Positions 34,317-45,384 of a stretch of DNA of 64,000 nt are shown piece by piece. Source of the stretch: Beverwykella pulmonaria (lineage: Eukaryota; Ascomycota; Dothideomycetes; Pleosporales; Melanommataceae); contig BCHH01000018.1 in NCBI GenBank assembly GCA_001599595.1, positions 576,057 to 640,056 on the forward strand, written 5' to 3'. The notes under the pieces were generated by a model that saw nothing but the letters and a program-made list of their open reading frames with translations, was not told where the DNA came from and ran no database searches. Numbering within the stretch: the stretch's first letter is position 1; each line of letters opens with the position of its first letter. A program made the translations under genes and the position numbers.

Positions 34317-36628
34317 TCAATTTCTATCATTAGTAATAGTCCTCCGGCCCTTACTAAACGCTCTCTCGCACTCACATAACGTTGACGGTATAGAGAGGTA
34401 GTCTAGTGCCATGCGATAGAGCGTTGGGTAACGTTGCCTGCCAACCTCACTCCACCACTGTATATGATTGTTGAGTCGCTGGTCATCAGTTTCGTTGTAA
34501 CGCGTAACGTCAATGTTATGGCTCTCATAGTAATCGTCCAACTCACTGTAGGCCTTCTGTCGTTTAGCCCTGCCTTTCGTGCCCATCATATAGTGGGTAT
34601 CAATATATAGAGACCTCTCATAACAGCTCTCCAAAGTTGAGCCCTCAGGCAGCTTCCAGTGGAGCTCTACGCCCTGCTGCTCCTCATCAACCTCATCTTC
34701 CTCTTTAGCAATAAGATCCAGGTAATCCTCAAAGGCAGCCTTGATGTCCTTTTCAACTCAGCTGTAGTACAATTTATCATTTCTCCATGTCTACTTAAAC
34801 TAAGCAATCTAAAGTTAAGGATTAAGTACTGTAGCAATTGAGTAGGGCAACAGCTCAGAGTTAAAAATTACCTTAGTCTAGTAAGTATTAAGCTTCTCAA
34901 AGCCTTAATTAACAGCACTCTTTAAGAAGCTATTTAGGTGTTAGATTAGTCGTGATTTCTGCTTGCGGAGTTCCTTATTAAGTACGTTAAGGTTGACAAT
35001 TGTTTGCTAGAGAGAGCTAAAGCCTAACTTGTTAGTGTTGCCTTCTAGTCACTTAGTCATCTCATAGAATAGCTGTAGGAAGTTAGCAAGCTGTTTAGCC
35101 TTATCCTAGTCATCAGGTGTCATATAATTAAGCGTTAAGTTGAAGCCATCATCCTCCTTATCTTTATGTACGTCCTCCTTGCCATTGTTGCCTATTCTCT
35201 TTTTAACAGCTCTCCACTAACGTAGAAACTTATCAATAGTCTCGCGTAGCTCCTAGCAGCAGAGCAGCATAGAATAAACTAAGTGCCACCTCACCCCACT
35301 GTTTTTAAGTAAGCTAAGCGTTGTAAATCTAATTATACTAGTATTGTCGGGAGTATATAGAATGTGGGAATCACGTGTTGATGTGTAGATCACGTGTGGA
35401 TCACGTGGGATGTATGGATCACGTGTGGAGGTACCAATCACGTGTGGACACGTGGGGCACTAGCCATACTAGGCTAGTGCACGCGGCGGTGATGTGGATG
35501 GTATTCCCTCTGCTGCACCGCTTCAAGATAGAGAGACACAACGATTTATTACCCCCTTTGAGAACCCCCATTGCTATTGCAATAGCCCTGTGAAACCAAC
35601 AAGTATAGACCTCTATTTGAACTTCCTAGAAGAGTTCTCAGCGTTTAGTAGAGGCGTTAATTGCGTTAACAATGTTGTGTAGGCGTCCAATAACACTGCG
35701 TTTTTAGAAGAGGGCGAACTAATGTTTAGGAGGAGCGTTAGCAAGAGAAGCCTCAAACTCTGTAATCCCATCTCCATAGATAATTAACTTAACAACAAGG
35801 TTAATTATATGCCCAGCGCAGCGTATTTAATTCTCCTGCGAGAGCTCTATCCCAAGCTCCCTATTAAGAGCAGTAATAAACGTAGAGTTGTTGTTGCTTG
35901 CATTGTCGCCTACAAAGTAGCAGAACTTTTCAACCACCTAGTATTCAACCAATACCTCTGCAACAATTATAGCCTGTCTCTACCAGTATAATCACCACGC
36001 ATGTTCTAGAAGGCAATAAGGAGATCGCGGTAGTTTAAGTTGGCGTCTGTAGGTTGGTTATAAGCAGTAAGTTAGAGGTGAAAAATTTGACAATATTCAC
36101 CACCTTACGCACAGGCCACATACCAACAAAATAAGCTACCACACCTAGGAAACTTAGGTGGTTTGGTAACGTCCAAATATCAACACTTAACGCAACTGTA
36201 CTGCGGGCCAGTTATAGTAGGTTTATAATTTCTAGCCTCCTTCGTGCGAGCGCCTTTGTTATATACTCAGCAAGCGTCTTGTGGTTGTTTAGCAGTGCAG
36301 CAAGAAGTTAAGGTTAATTCCAGGTAAGTAGCCCTCTCATGGCTGGCAATGTTGCCTGCCTCATTAAAAGATCGTGAGTAATAATCCAATCAACGTACAC
36401 GCTTGCTAACTCATCCTCCGGCCAGGGCGACTGTAAGAGTATATCATTTGTACCAGCTGCTGTACTAGCAGTGGCTTCCCAGAGACTGTTTGGCCTCAAG
36501 GTAGGTAGGTAGCCTAGGGCTAAGATCTGGTGCACTTTGTTAAGGTGCGTACTAATATAATAAGTAGAATTGGAGAATTTAGCACAGTCGCGCTTGCCCA
36601 TCTCATGGCAGAGCCTACAAAGCCACAC
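34317..36628 (-). pseudogene. hAT transposase of the inner element, decayed
   Basis: N-terminal part (36314-36628): RLCHEMGKRDCAKFSNSTYY (BED-finger half), PWPEDELASVYVDWIITHDL, LMRQATLPAMRGLL. The middle part near 35870-35920 carries the FVGDNASNNNS-like catalytic motif, and LTR2 copy c follows. C-terminal part (34317-34634): WWSEVGRQRYPTLYRMALDY, LSIPSTLCECERAFSKGRR, TITNDRN and then TGA where the related protein continues with LS; CGA>TGA is likely. The two hAT proteins are about half identical in the hATC region, so these are distinct but related families. Confidence 0.82.
35345..35601 (+). mobile_element. solo LTR2 (copy c), innermost insertion
   Basis: 257 bp, TGTCGGGAGTATATAGAATG ... 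GTGAAACCAACA, with a perfect 5-bp duplication AGTAT (35340-35344 and 35602-35606). Longer than its relatives because the ATCACGTG(T/G) motif is repeated five times between about 35370 and 35460. Inserted in the inner hAT transposase. Confidence 0.9.
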
Positions 36629-39544
36629 GCGTTTATACTGGCCATCGCAATCCCTGTAAATTAAGTTGGCACCATAGTTGTAAATTGCGGAACGTCAAGA
36701 GCCCCCCTGCAGGTGCTGCTTGTTAACAACTCAGTGGCCAATTTAATCACTCTGCAAACGCGTTTGGCACTTCTAAATCTAGTCCCACCACACTAGAAAC
36801 TAAACACCAAGCGTGTATAAGTTGGCACTATTCAGATAGTCGTGAGGAGGTGGTTCAGATGGAGCGGCTACAATAGAGGAAGGCGTCCCTTCTCGTGATG
36901 AGGGTGTTGATGATCAAGCTAATGCAGGAACAGGCAGCTTCCCAAGGCGCTTCAAGGCAGCTGCGTGGTAGGGCGATGCGCTGCTAGAGGAGGAGGCAAT
37001 AGCTTGTTGAGTAGGTTGGCTACGTGTAGAGCGTACAAAGTTATCCATAATAACAACGACAGTAGGTGGTTGAGCAGGTGTTAATACACACTGTATCTCG
37101 ATGAAAATCCTCCCTAGAGCCTCACTAACCTACCTAGGACTACCACTCCAAAACAAGCCTCCACTACTCCAAATCAAGCCCCCAAAACAAGCCAAACAGG
37201 GCTCCCCGAAACAAGCCTCCAAAGTAGGACTCCTACTACTCTAAATCGAGCCTACTAAACAAGCCAAAATGGCCCCCACACAAGCCTCCGCACGGACAAA
37301 TTATGACTCTAAAAATCGGCCTGTACGGACCATATACGCGTATATATATAGCTTCACCTACGTACGTACGCGTAAATCCACCATCTCAATTATTTACGTA
37401 CGGTCAAAAATATCCACAAAGGTGGCTACGTACATACGGTGTACGGTGAACTTACGGTGCCGTAAAATACGACCGTACTACGTACGGACCTCCACGCTGC
37501 TTGACAACAAGGTTAATTATATAACCCGCGCAGTGTATACAGTGTCTAAGGTCAGGGTGGAGGTTGAGGCCTGTGATGAGCTCAGCGTTATTGTTTGTTG
37601 CGTTGTCGCCTACAAAGCAGCTAAACTTAGTAGCAATATTGTAGCTGTTGATAACAGAGAGAATGGCAATAGCCTAATTAGCGCCTGTATGGTCCCCAAG
37701 GAGGTTCTTGAAGCCAATAAGCAAATCCTAGGGTTGGTTGTTAAGATCTATAAGTTGTTAGTTTACAGTGATTTACAGTAATGTTACAATGTCTAGCTTT
37801 GGACAACGCGCAAGAGCTTAGCATACCAACAAAGTAAGCAACTACTACTAGAAATAAAAAGTGGTTAGGAGAAGTCTATACGTCCACGCTCAACGCCACC
37901 TTGCTAACAGCTAAATTTAGTATCAATTGAATCTCTGCTTTGCGCGCTTTTGAACTATCTACTATATAGCTAGAAAGGGTGGTTGTTGATGATAGTAGAG
38001 CTTTGAGAAGATCAAGTTGATTCCACGCAATAAGACTCTGGACTTCAGCCAAGGTAGCTGAGTTGAAACTCACGTCTTGAAGTATAACCCAGTCCACATA
38101 CGCTCTCAACAACGACGTCTCCTGCTATAGTGTATGGCTCCCCCTAAAAGCACTACCTGCTGCTCGCGACGCTGCCCATGGATCTGGCGGCCCTAGTTGT
38201 CTTGTTGGGAACAGCTAGCCATTTACAACACCAACAGAGTGCTCCTTCTAGAGATGGGTGGCGATGTGCGCAGTGGAATTGACAGCTTTGCAAGCTGTTG
38301 TCAACCCCTTCAGGTGGCAGGTCTTACAGAGCCAGAGCCTTGTGCGCTTGCCAACAGCGTCAATATAAACTAGGTCTGCGCCGTAACGCCAAATATTTGA
38401 CGCCTTGGCCTTGCCAGAGACCTGGCGCAGGTCCTACACCTGATATCCCACCCGCGATGCGAGCAGGAGCTTGTTGGCGTAGTGTATATTGCCCCAGTCC
38501 ACTGGGAACTCAACACCGTTGTTCTGGCCCACTTTGCGGGGGAAGGCCTTTGAGAGCGACTCAGACGGATCCTTAGGCGTTGAGGGCGTTGGGCCCGACA
38601 AAACAATGGAGGAGGATATAGAGGGCGTCGGCGAGGTCGCCCTTGCCTTCTCGAAACGGCGGGACGACGCAAAGTGGGTGGTCGAGGCTTGAGTACTGGG
38701 GCCGGCCGACGACGACGACGACGACGACGAAGTCGGGTGACGAGGCATACAATTCTGGGACGTCAAGAAGGACCTCATATTGAAGGGTGTCGGGCTGTGA
38801 CCAGGAGAGAGAGTTGAGTTTATTATGGAGATTTGACGAATCCGGCATCAAATCTCCACAGCTTATCACCGGCGCCCTTGGCAGGTCTNATCTCCAGCCN
38901 CAACACCAATAAAAAGTCTGTATAGGCCAGTTACTGCAGTAACTACAGCCTCATCCATCAGTCAGTTACGGAGGGGGGTCCCCTTACTGACCGACTGCCC
39001 AGGAATCCGACTGTTAGTAACAGTAACTAACAGTTGGACCGACTATTGGGAACGATGAGTGGCCCACACGGGTGTCGAAAGGTACCTAGGGCTTGCCCAA
39101 ACATTACGAAGGATACTCCGACCTCTACGATGAAGTACTCTTTGCCCACAAACACTACCAGTTGAACTAGACAACCTACGAAGACGGAGATTTCCTTAAG
39201 GACTACTCCTTCCATTTCTTCCGGAAAAGAGCAGTAGCCCGAGACGGGAACGCCTCCACAAACGCAAAATTACTACACAACCAGTGTAAAGACTCAGACT
39301 GCGAGGATCATGATGATCCTGAAGGAAGCCTCGCGCAGAACTTTGGCCATTTCCAGCTGGACTGAGAAGATGAGCCACCGAGTACCAGGTTCTATCGGTA
39401 AAATGGCCTCTATGAGAATCCAGACCACAGCCAAGACAGGCTGGACCCCGAGACTTCGCGCGGGCGTGCAAATCAACGAAAAACAACTCACTGCGCTAAT
39501 AGATAACGACGCCAATCACCCAATCATGTCTGCTCCTTGATTAT

Positions 39545-39645
39545 TGTCAGGAGCAAGCTCTATACCACTCGACCAGCGCTACCTAAAAAGGTGCAGTGAA
39601 CCCAATAGGGTGAGGTGCGTATAGAATAACATATATACCGTGACA
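39545..39645. mobile_element. solo LTR-like repeat LTR3 (copy b)
   Basis: 101 bp from TGTCAGGAGCAAGCTC to ATATATACCGTGACA with a perfect 5-bp duplication ATTAT (39540-39544 and 39646-39650). Sits between the gypsy protease relic and the cytochrome-b5 reductase relic. Confidence 0.88.
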
Positions 39646-39769
39646 ATTATGAGCAGTATAAAAGATATAAATTCACCCAGAACTACTTCCGAGTTTGATC
39701 GGTCTCACAGTATCGCGAACCGAATCCGCTCGTGACATGATCTTTCAATCAGTACAACCGTCCTTACCT

Positions 39770-42578
39770 CTATATGGAGTTTCCAGTGGCTTCCTCAACC
39801 CCCCTCCACACCTTATGGATTTTCCATATGGCGCTCTTGACGATAATGACGTTCTCATCGGAGTGTCGCGTCCAATTCAATTTCAGCTTCCCCCTTCGGC
39901 ATCGGTTCCGGTCGCTATGTTCGCGGGCGGGTCTGGTATAGCTCCTTTCCGTGGCTTTTGGCAAGCACGCTCACGGACTGGAATTGGACGCAACATCCTG
40001 TTTCTGGGTGTGCAGTCGCGTGACAAGCTTCTTCACCAGGAAGAACTACGCCGCCTTGTCCAAGATGGCTCCCTCGAGCTACACACAGCATTCTCGAGGG
40101 ATCGCAATGGTCTTATCTATGACCCGGTTTCGAGAGATTTGGTCGAGCAAGACATGGACCCGCGGTATATCGATACCACCATAATCGAACAAGGGCTTCT
40201 CGTGTCTGAGCTCGTTATATCCAAGAGCCAAGGAGGACTTGGTGGATACCTCTACATTTGTGGGTCTGTCACCGTGTATGAAACTGGCAAGTCCCATTTC
40301 CTCTCCCTTTCTTCTTGTGTTCAATCTTATATCTCAACTTACCCAGCGTCAACGTTCAGTTTGCAGTCATGTCAGGCCTGAGACAAGCAATCTACAACCA
40401 TCAAGCATCAACGTACACTACTGCCGACTCTCAGCAACGGCTTTCGCCGAACGAAGATTCATGCTGGGTAAGGCAATCTCAACCTGCATCCCTAACCCAT
40501 ACTCACAAAATTGCTTTAGATATCTTCATGACTCCACGGGCTATTCTTAATTTTACCCCCACATTCCCGATATCGAAATTAGCCGCTCACACGGGCCACC
40601 GAAAGGGCTCGCGGATGTGGATTGGTGTCCATGGTGGTGTTTACGACGTGACAGACTTCCTAACTATGTACCCCGGTGGCACTCTTATCATTGCCGCAAG
40701 CGCGGGACTGGATGCAACGAAAATGTTTGACGACCTCGCGCACTCCAGTAACCCGGAGGTCTCCAGTCTGTTGTCTAAGTACAGGATTGCGCATCTTGCA
40801 CCGAAGCCCGAGTTCCGATCAAGCGAGATCAGCTACTTATACGATATGTGGTACCAGTATTTACGAAACAGTGTGGAGAGTTTGACAACGCTATCTTTCG
40901 AAGCCAACAATATCCTCGAAGATTCCAAGTTGTGGTTCTCTGTTTGTTCAACATCGGCGGTGTGAGAAAGTTCTATCAATTCCAATCGCGCTTGATGCAG
41001 AATGGGTTCTCGACCTTGTTTGGCGTACGTGTCATCCGGGGTCGATCTTGAAATTACCAACTGACATCCATCAGGCAAAACTTCAAGAGATATACTTGAA
41101 ACTGTCTTACTCGCTAGCAAATACCATTACCCCAAATATACGACTGCCCGACATCATTGGCACCACCACCAGGGCTCAATCATCTCCCGACAACACCAAA
41201 GCCATGAAAGAGGTTTCCGAGATCGGCCAATTTGTCTGCAACAACAGCAAGTCTGCACGTTTTCACGAGAATGGAATTCTGAGATACGCCCAAGCGGCCA
41301 CAGAGCTAGACCTCAAGTTTCTGGAGCAGATTCGGGGTGAGGCGGGTCTGGGGATGGATGCGTTTGACCTCATCGCCGCAATAGACGAGCCTACAGGCTC
41401 AAAGCAGGTAAGTGCCGCCCACTTTCGACAAGGCTGACACGTTAAATTCTGATCTTCGACCCAGGTCAAACTTGCATCATATCTGCTCACTGTTCTAGAA
41501 CGGATAGCCGCGCACTTGGAAGCGTATTATGCATCCCTTTCTCAAGAGTCGATATATAGACCCGGGATCGAGAACAATCTCGCACGTACACGATGGAACA
41601 ATGTGCGTCGGAAAATCATAGACGGCTCATTCTTCGTACTTGCCCAACCCCTCAACATGTCTTCTAGCGATGGTATGTCTACTGGCATAAGAGCGCGACA
41701 GAACGGCGTCGAGGTTGACTTTGCCCAAATTTTCGCAAACGCTCAGCAAACGCTCCAACGCAATACCCAAAACCTTCCATCACATCAAGACTACGAACCT
41801 CAACAGCCTAGGCGCTTAGCCGATGCACATACTATGCGCGCAGCGAAGGGTGTCCAGGCACCGTCCTCATTCGAAAGCCAACAACAAGGAAACGCAATTC
41901 GGCGCATGTCCGCGTTCATTTCCGACAACATGACCACAATACGTCGCCTTAGTCGCCTACCTGCTGAGTACGACTTCAAACAGCTGATGGCAACTTACGG
42001 CAAGCATCCACAAATCCCGGGCGCCGCTTCGCGAAGCGAGCATAGCAATCCACCTAGCTCTACCTCAAGCAGCAGAAGTTCCCATGCGCTTCGAGTCCGC
42101 GGCATTTCCAACCCCTATTCCTACAATGGTGGCACCCCTGCCTCTACGCACACGAACCCAGAAATCTTTGCCAACAATACAGAACATACCTTTGCTTGAC
42201 CATCACCTCAATCGCCGTCACCAAAGATCACCACTTCCACAAATGGACAGCCTCTCACCCATATCCACATCTTCGGACGGCGCACTAAGTCCCAATGCAG
42301 CAATGAATGCGGCTATGGCGCATCTTCATCGTCGTCAACTGTCGCGTAGTATATCGGCTCTCCCAGCATCACCTCGAGCATCGCTAGCCCTCAGCGCTAC
42401 TGGTTTGACCTCGTCCAGAGCTCCTGGGACTCGTAAAAAGATGAGCGGAGATAGATTGACAATGTCAGTAGGACCTGCACAACTGCCGGTAGGATTGAAG
42501 GCGCTGAAGTTGGGAGCGAGTTTGACCGTCGAGGATGGAATGTTGAGGTGGATTCAAGTCGGAACGAGCCGGGCCTGA
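39770..42578 (+). pseudogene. NAD(P)H flavoreductase with cytochrome b5 domain, 5'-truncated
   Basis: C-terminal two thirds of a large fungal electron-transfer protein. An FNR-type reductase segment shows VPVAMFAGGSGIAPFRGFWQ and GYLYICGSVTVYE (NAD(P)H-binding), followed by a cytochrome b5 domain WIGVHGGVYDVTDFLTMYPG where the heme-ligand HPGG motif reads YPGG. A long C-terminal region (KLQEIYLKLSYSLANT, QFVCNNSKSARFHENGILRY, ARTRWNNVRRKIIDGSFFVL) is rich in Ser near its end. The FAD-binding half upstream is absent. Frame changes occur near 40430, 40940 and probably 42100-42190. Introns: a GC-AG intron (donor GCAAGT at about 40287, acceptor TTTGCAG about 40367), then about 40469-40519, 41019-41074 and 41408-41465. 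Electron transfer is impossible in this state. Confidence 0.8.
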
Positions 42579-43927
42579 GGTTCTTGTTGGACGGTCATTC
42601 AAATCAGAGTTCTCGAACGACTTGAATTTGTTCATTTGCTTACTCCTATTCAAAAGGCAAAAGTAGTTCTTCGCGCAACCAGCGAATTATAACTGCCATT
42701 TTCATCTAATGCCTATAAGTCGGTCAGAGGGTTAAGAATGAAATAATCGACCCTGCACAATTAAACTTCATCTCAGTGTAGTCTGGCCTGCCCCTCTCCT
42801 CCCACTTCTACTGAAGAGAAAACATTGCAAGTGGTCTAGAACGGCATCTCCGCTTACAAACCTTTGTAACTGAACCGTGCCGAGAGCTGAATCCCTCGTG
42901 TCAGATCAGCCTTATATTGCTTACTCTGCCCCCTAAACCACACTCGGCTGCATGAGTTCAGGCACAGCTGCAGATTGGGTTCATTGATATATTGGGTCGT
43001 TAGGTGCATTTTCCGGTTAAGTCGCTGAGGATGCTGCGCGAGTCGGTGGCGATAAGAAGGCTGACCTTGCAGCGAGGCCGGCCCTTATTTGGCGGCACAT
43101 CTGCCTAGGATTTTATCAAGAACTGAATTCGTTTGAAGATGTTCAAATGGAGTGACTGATCAAGCTGTGCACTACACTTCTATGCAATCTCATCAGCCCG
43201 AACAAGGTGTGGTGGTTGGTTTTTTTGGGAGAAAAACAAGGCTATATTTGGGGGCGTAGCTCGAAGTGGGTTCACGTGACTTCTATCTTGATGAGGTTCT
43301 TAAGCTGCCGTGAGCGTCAAACCTTATCAAGGGGGATTCAGCTATCTTGACCAGGTTCTTAAGCTGCCGTGAGCGCCAATACCTGATCCTGAATCTCACT
43401 CAGCGCGTCAATTGCGAGCCAGCTGTTCGGCCAAGCGCAAAGCGCGATAACTATCTACAACGGGGAAAAAAAAACAGAGAACTATGGGATGGCGGGCGGG
43501 ATCGCAGAATTGTACAATCTGGGGCCGAATTGATTGCTTGATGAGGTTGCTGATAGTTGATGGTTGAGGCTCTGAGGCATCCTGGGATCGACTCAGGAAC
43601 TTCTTCTAAGAAGCTTGGCGGCCTAACCCAGTATAGAACAAAACATCTTTTGCAAGACCAAGTGCTATATTGAAGTCGATGAATCATGCCCTAAGAATTT
43701 CCTAATTGTTCCAATCTGTGAGACTTTATCAAGCGCCGATTTGGGATCAATCATGAGGGCCCTCTCTAATGAAATCTTGGTAATAACAATAAGGGCTCAT
43801 TCGAAGCTCAAATGCCAAAGTATAAGTAGTCATTCATTGTTCATCGAATTCTATTGCTTCACCATTATTTTATTCAGGTTATTCTGAGCATCTGCAATCT
43901 TCCAGTTGCTCTTTTCGTACTATCACA
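42579..43927. other. intergenic, nothing recognised
   Basis: Contains a short imperfect tandem duplication: CTATCTTGATGAGGTTCTTA near 43284 and CTATCTTGACCAGGTTCTTA near 43342. The last ~150 bp are probably the promoter of the secreted-protein gene. Confidence 0.4.
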
Positions 43928-44502
43928 ATGCAGTTTACCAACCTACTTGCTCTCTCTGCCCTTCTTACTGTCTCCCTCGCCGCTCCTCAGCCTACTTCCG
44001 ACGCCCCCTCCAAAGTCACTACCGGGGTCTCCATTTTTGTCCTCGACGACACGCCCCCCGCCCCATCCGCCGGCGCTAACCCCCTGGAGAAGCGTGCGCC
44101 CCCCGAGACCGTGATCCTCGCGAACTGCGACCCAAACGGCAATACCAAGAGCTCGAACGCCTTCTACTACGCAGCCGGTCACGATGCTTCTGGTGGGCCA
44201 GACGACGACTGCGCCGTCACGACTGGTTCACTTGTGACCTGGGAGGGGAGGAATATTACATGCACCTACAAGACTAAGACTAGACTGGACATTTTCATCG
44301 AGGCTGGCGCGCAAGCAAAAAAGGATTTTGACATTGTTGGAAAGGCCAGCAATGGATTTCGAGGATTCACCTGTCGTAAGGACGATAAGCATGTGGTATG
44401 GTCTGGGTCCACATTCACTTGTAGGACGATATACTACTGCCAGGTAAGATCATTTAGATTAGCTGGTGAGAGCTTCTACGAAGATGCTGATTATAGAAAT
44501 AG
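43928..44502 (+). CDS. small secreted six-cysteine protein with Kex2 site
   Basis: ATG 43928 begins a clear signal peptide (MQFTNLLALSALLTVSLAAP), a Pro/Ser/Thr-rich propeptide and a Kex2-type site LEKR at residues 53-56. The mature part (about 117 aa) has exactly six cysteines (in ANCDP, DDCAV, ITCTY, FTCRK, FTCRT, YYCQ) and an N-glycosylation site NIT. I place an intron at 44444-44496 (donor GTAAGA, acceptor TTATAG) so that the protein ends YYCQK at 44502 (173 aa). Without splicing the frame runs to 44530 (200 aa). The plan resembles fungal effector-like or defence-type small secreted proteins. I do not recognise the family and do not assign a toxic activity. Confidence 0.78.
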
Positions 44503-44969
44503 TAAACTGTGTTATGGCCGGAGCGAATAGAAGAAGGACACATGGATGTATTAGACAAACGAGTATCGTAGATGAGAAACGCGAAGACGAAGGACGATGG
44601 GAACAAGGAAATCAAAATTACTTGAAATCTGAATGTTGTATCGTCGCGCTTGGACATCTTTCGAAGTCTTGTGTTGTTCTCATGCCCTTTTTTTGGTTTT
44701 GCGTGTCTCGCAATTCTAGTGTTCTTAAGTTTAAGGTATCAAGCTTGTCGTCACCAGCATACAATGCATTTTCTTCCTCAATACTGGCATTAATCGCTTT
44801 ACTAAACCAACATGAAATGCACTCCTGATACAAAAAGAACTATCGTATTCTTGCACAGAGAAGAGTAAATGGTGCGAAAGACGTCGCGGCGAGGAACAAA
44901 CGGTGGGTTAGGAAATCCTATTCCGCAGCGAGCACAGTGAAGCGCCAGGAGTCTATTTAGCTTTGCTAG

Positions 44970-45254
44970 AAGTAAGATGCACAAATAGCGAAGGTCGAGA
45001 AGGAGAAGGCTGAGAAGGCAGCAGAGCGCGCTCGTCAGATGGAGGCTCGCGACGCAGCAAAAGCTCTACAATTATCCCAAAAGGGTAAGATGAAAGCATC
45101 ACGGCCACCCATACAGAGCAACAAGCGTCAGAAACGTGTGGTTGATGCTGTGGTTTCTGGGGAGGCTTCGGGTGCCGTATCACATCCCCATCCGTCACCA
45201 CGCACCGCGGCCACAACGTCAAGCTTCCGAGTAAATAAAAGTAGCACAAGTTGA
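44970..45254 (+). pseudogene. pogo-like transposase C-terminal tail
   Basis: The frame reads KVEKEKAEKAAERARQMEAR, KALQLSQKGKMKASRPP and NKRQKRVVDAVVSG, the Lys/Arg/Gln-rich end of fungal pogo/Fot1-type transposases. No catalytic core is nearby. It starts without an ATG and is cut off on the 5' side. Confidence 0.62.
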
Positions 45255-45384
45255 TCGCAAGAATCAATATAGTGCTGTACCAAAAAATCCCGTAATATTT
45301 GCAGTTGAGTGTGGCTAAATAGCCTCATTTTTAGGCAGCGGTTATGGTGTTGGCGGGACGTCACGCGCACGGCTACGTTACCAG

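Larger units (their letters stand above)
34022..37499 (-). mobile_element. inner hAT DNA transposon nested in the outer hAT
   Basis: 3478 bp with terminal inverted repeats of 21 bp beginning CAGCGTGGAGGTCCGTACGT and a perfect 8-bp target duplication CTTGACAA (34014-34021 and 37500-37507), the hallmark of hAT insertion. Subterminal regions are rich in CGTACG/TACGTACG motifs on both sides (34030-34200 and 37320-37490), typical transposase-binding arrays. It inserted in the transposase gene of the outer element and itself carries LTR2 copy c. Confidence 0.93.
32607..38778 (-). pseudogene. hAT transposase of the outer element, interrupted
   Basis: From ATG 38778: a Ser-rich linker (GAC repeat on the plus strand), a BED-type zinc finger region RTRLWLCKTCHLKG, AYVDWVILQDVSFNSATLAE, then the catalytic-core motif CFVGDNATNNNAELITGL near 37600 (first catalytic Asp) and AGYIINLVV, where the inner hAT interrupts. 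The protein resumes at 34013 with KALIYSNSVNKFEEELAQAA, then GGIRWHSVYRMLLRCYEL, and ends with the hATC dimerisation region WWHYVGKKQYPILYKVALDY and LSIPATSCECERCFSKARR (stop at 32607). Several in-frame stops occur between 33363 and 34013. The C-terminal 251 codons are open. Confidence 0.85.
32477..39058 (-). mobile_element. outer hAT DNA transposon
   Basis: Bounded by the direct repeat GTGGCCCA(C) at 32469-32477 and 39059-39067, and by imperfect 19-bp inverted ends (CGTCGTTTCCAACAGTCGG against CATCGTTCCCAATAGTCGG, three transitions; the right end is offset by one base). GTCGGT/ACCGAC motifs recur near both ends. It encodes a hAT transposase on the minus strand and contains a second, complete-ended hAT. 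Its own length without that insert is about 3.1 kb. Two N bases at 38889 and 38900 mark uncertain assembly near the transposase start. Confidence 0.82.
31700..39540 (+). mobile_element. Ty3/gypsy retrotransposon remnant (gag and protease)
   Basis: Two colinear coding pieces flank a hAT insertion. Left (31720-32345): Gag sequence FLTNMELYYRFNRQYFTDDQ, DMILAAGIYMNGRASEWLQP and GKKRLFMNWASLKK with TAA stops, then a zinc knuckle CWLCGSRKYQDKDC whose expected His is Tyr. Right (39067-39540): VQINEKQLTALIDNDANHP, an aspartic-protease region where the active-site DSG/DTG reads DND. No reverse transcriptase or integrase remains; the right part runs into LTR3 copy b at 39545. Nonsense codons and the His>Tyr change fit C-to-T decay. 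The hAT at 32477-39058 lies between gag and protease. Confidence 0.75.

Noticed and set aside
35370..35460. Regularly spaced ATCACGTG units as a CRISPR array
   Set aside because: Units are 8-10 bp, irregularly spaced, inside a solo LTR of a eukaryotic genome.
32477..39058. TIR starting CAGTCGGTTACTAG as the true left end of the outer hAT
   Set aside because: No direct repeat flanks that position, while GTGGCCCA flanks the slightly longer inverted ends on both sides.
45128..45370. Continuation of the AUR1-like protein beyond the LTR
   Set aside because: The frame after the LTR does not match AUR1; plus-strand pogo-tail sequence occupies it.
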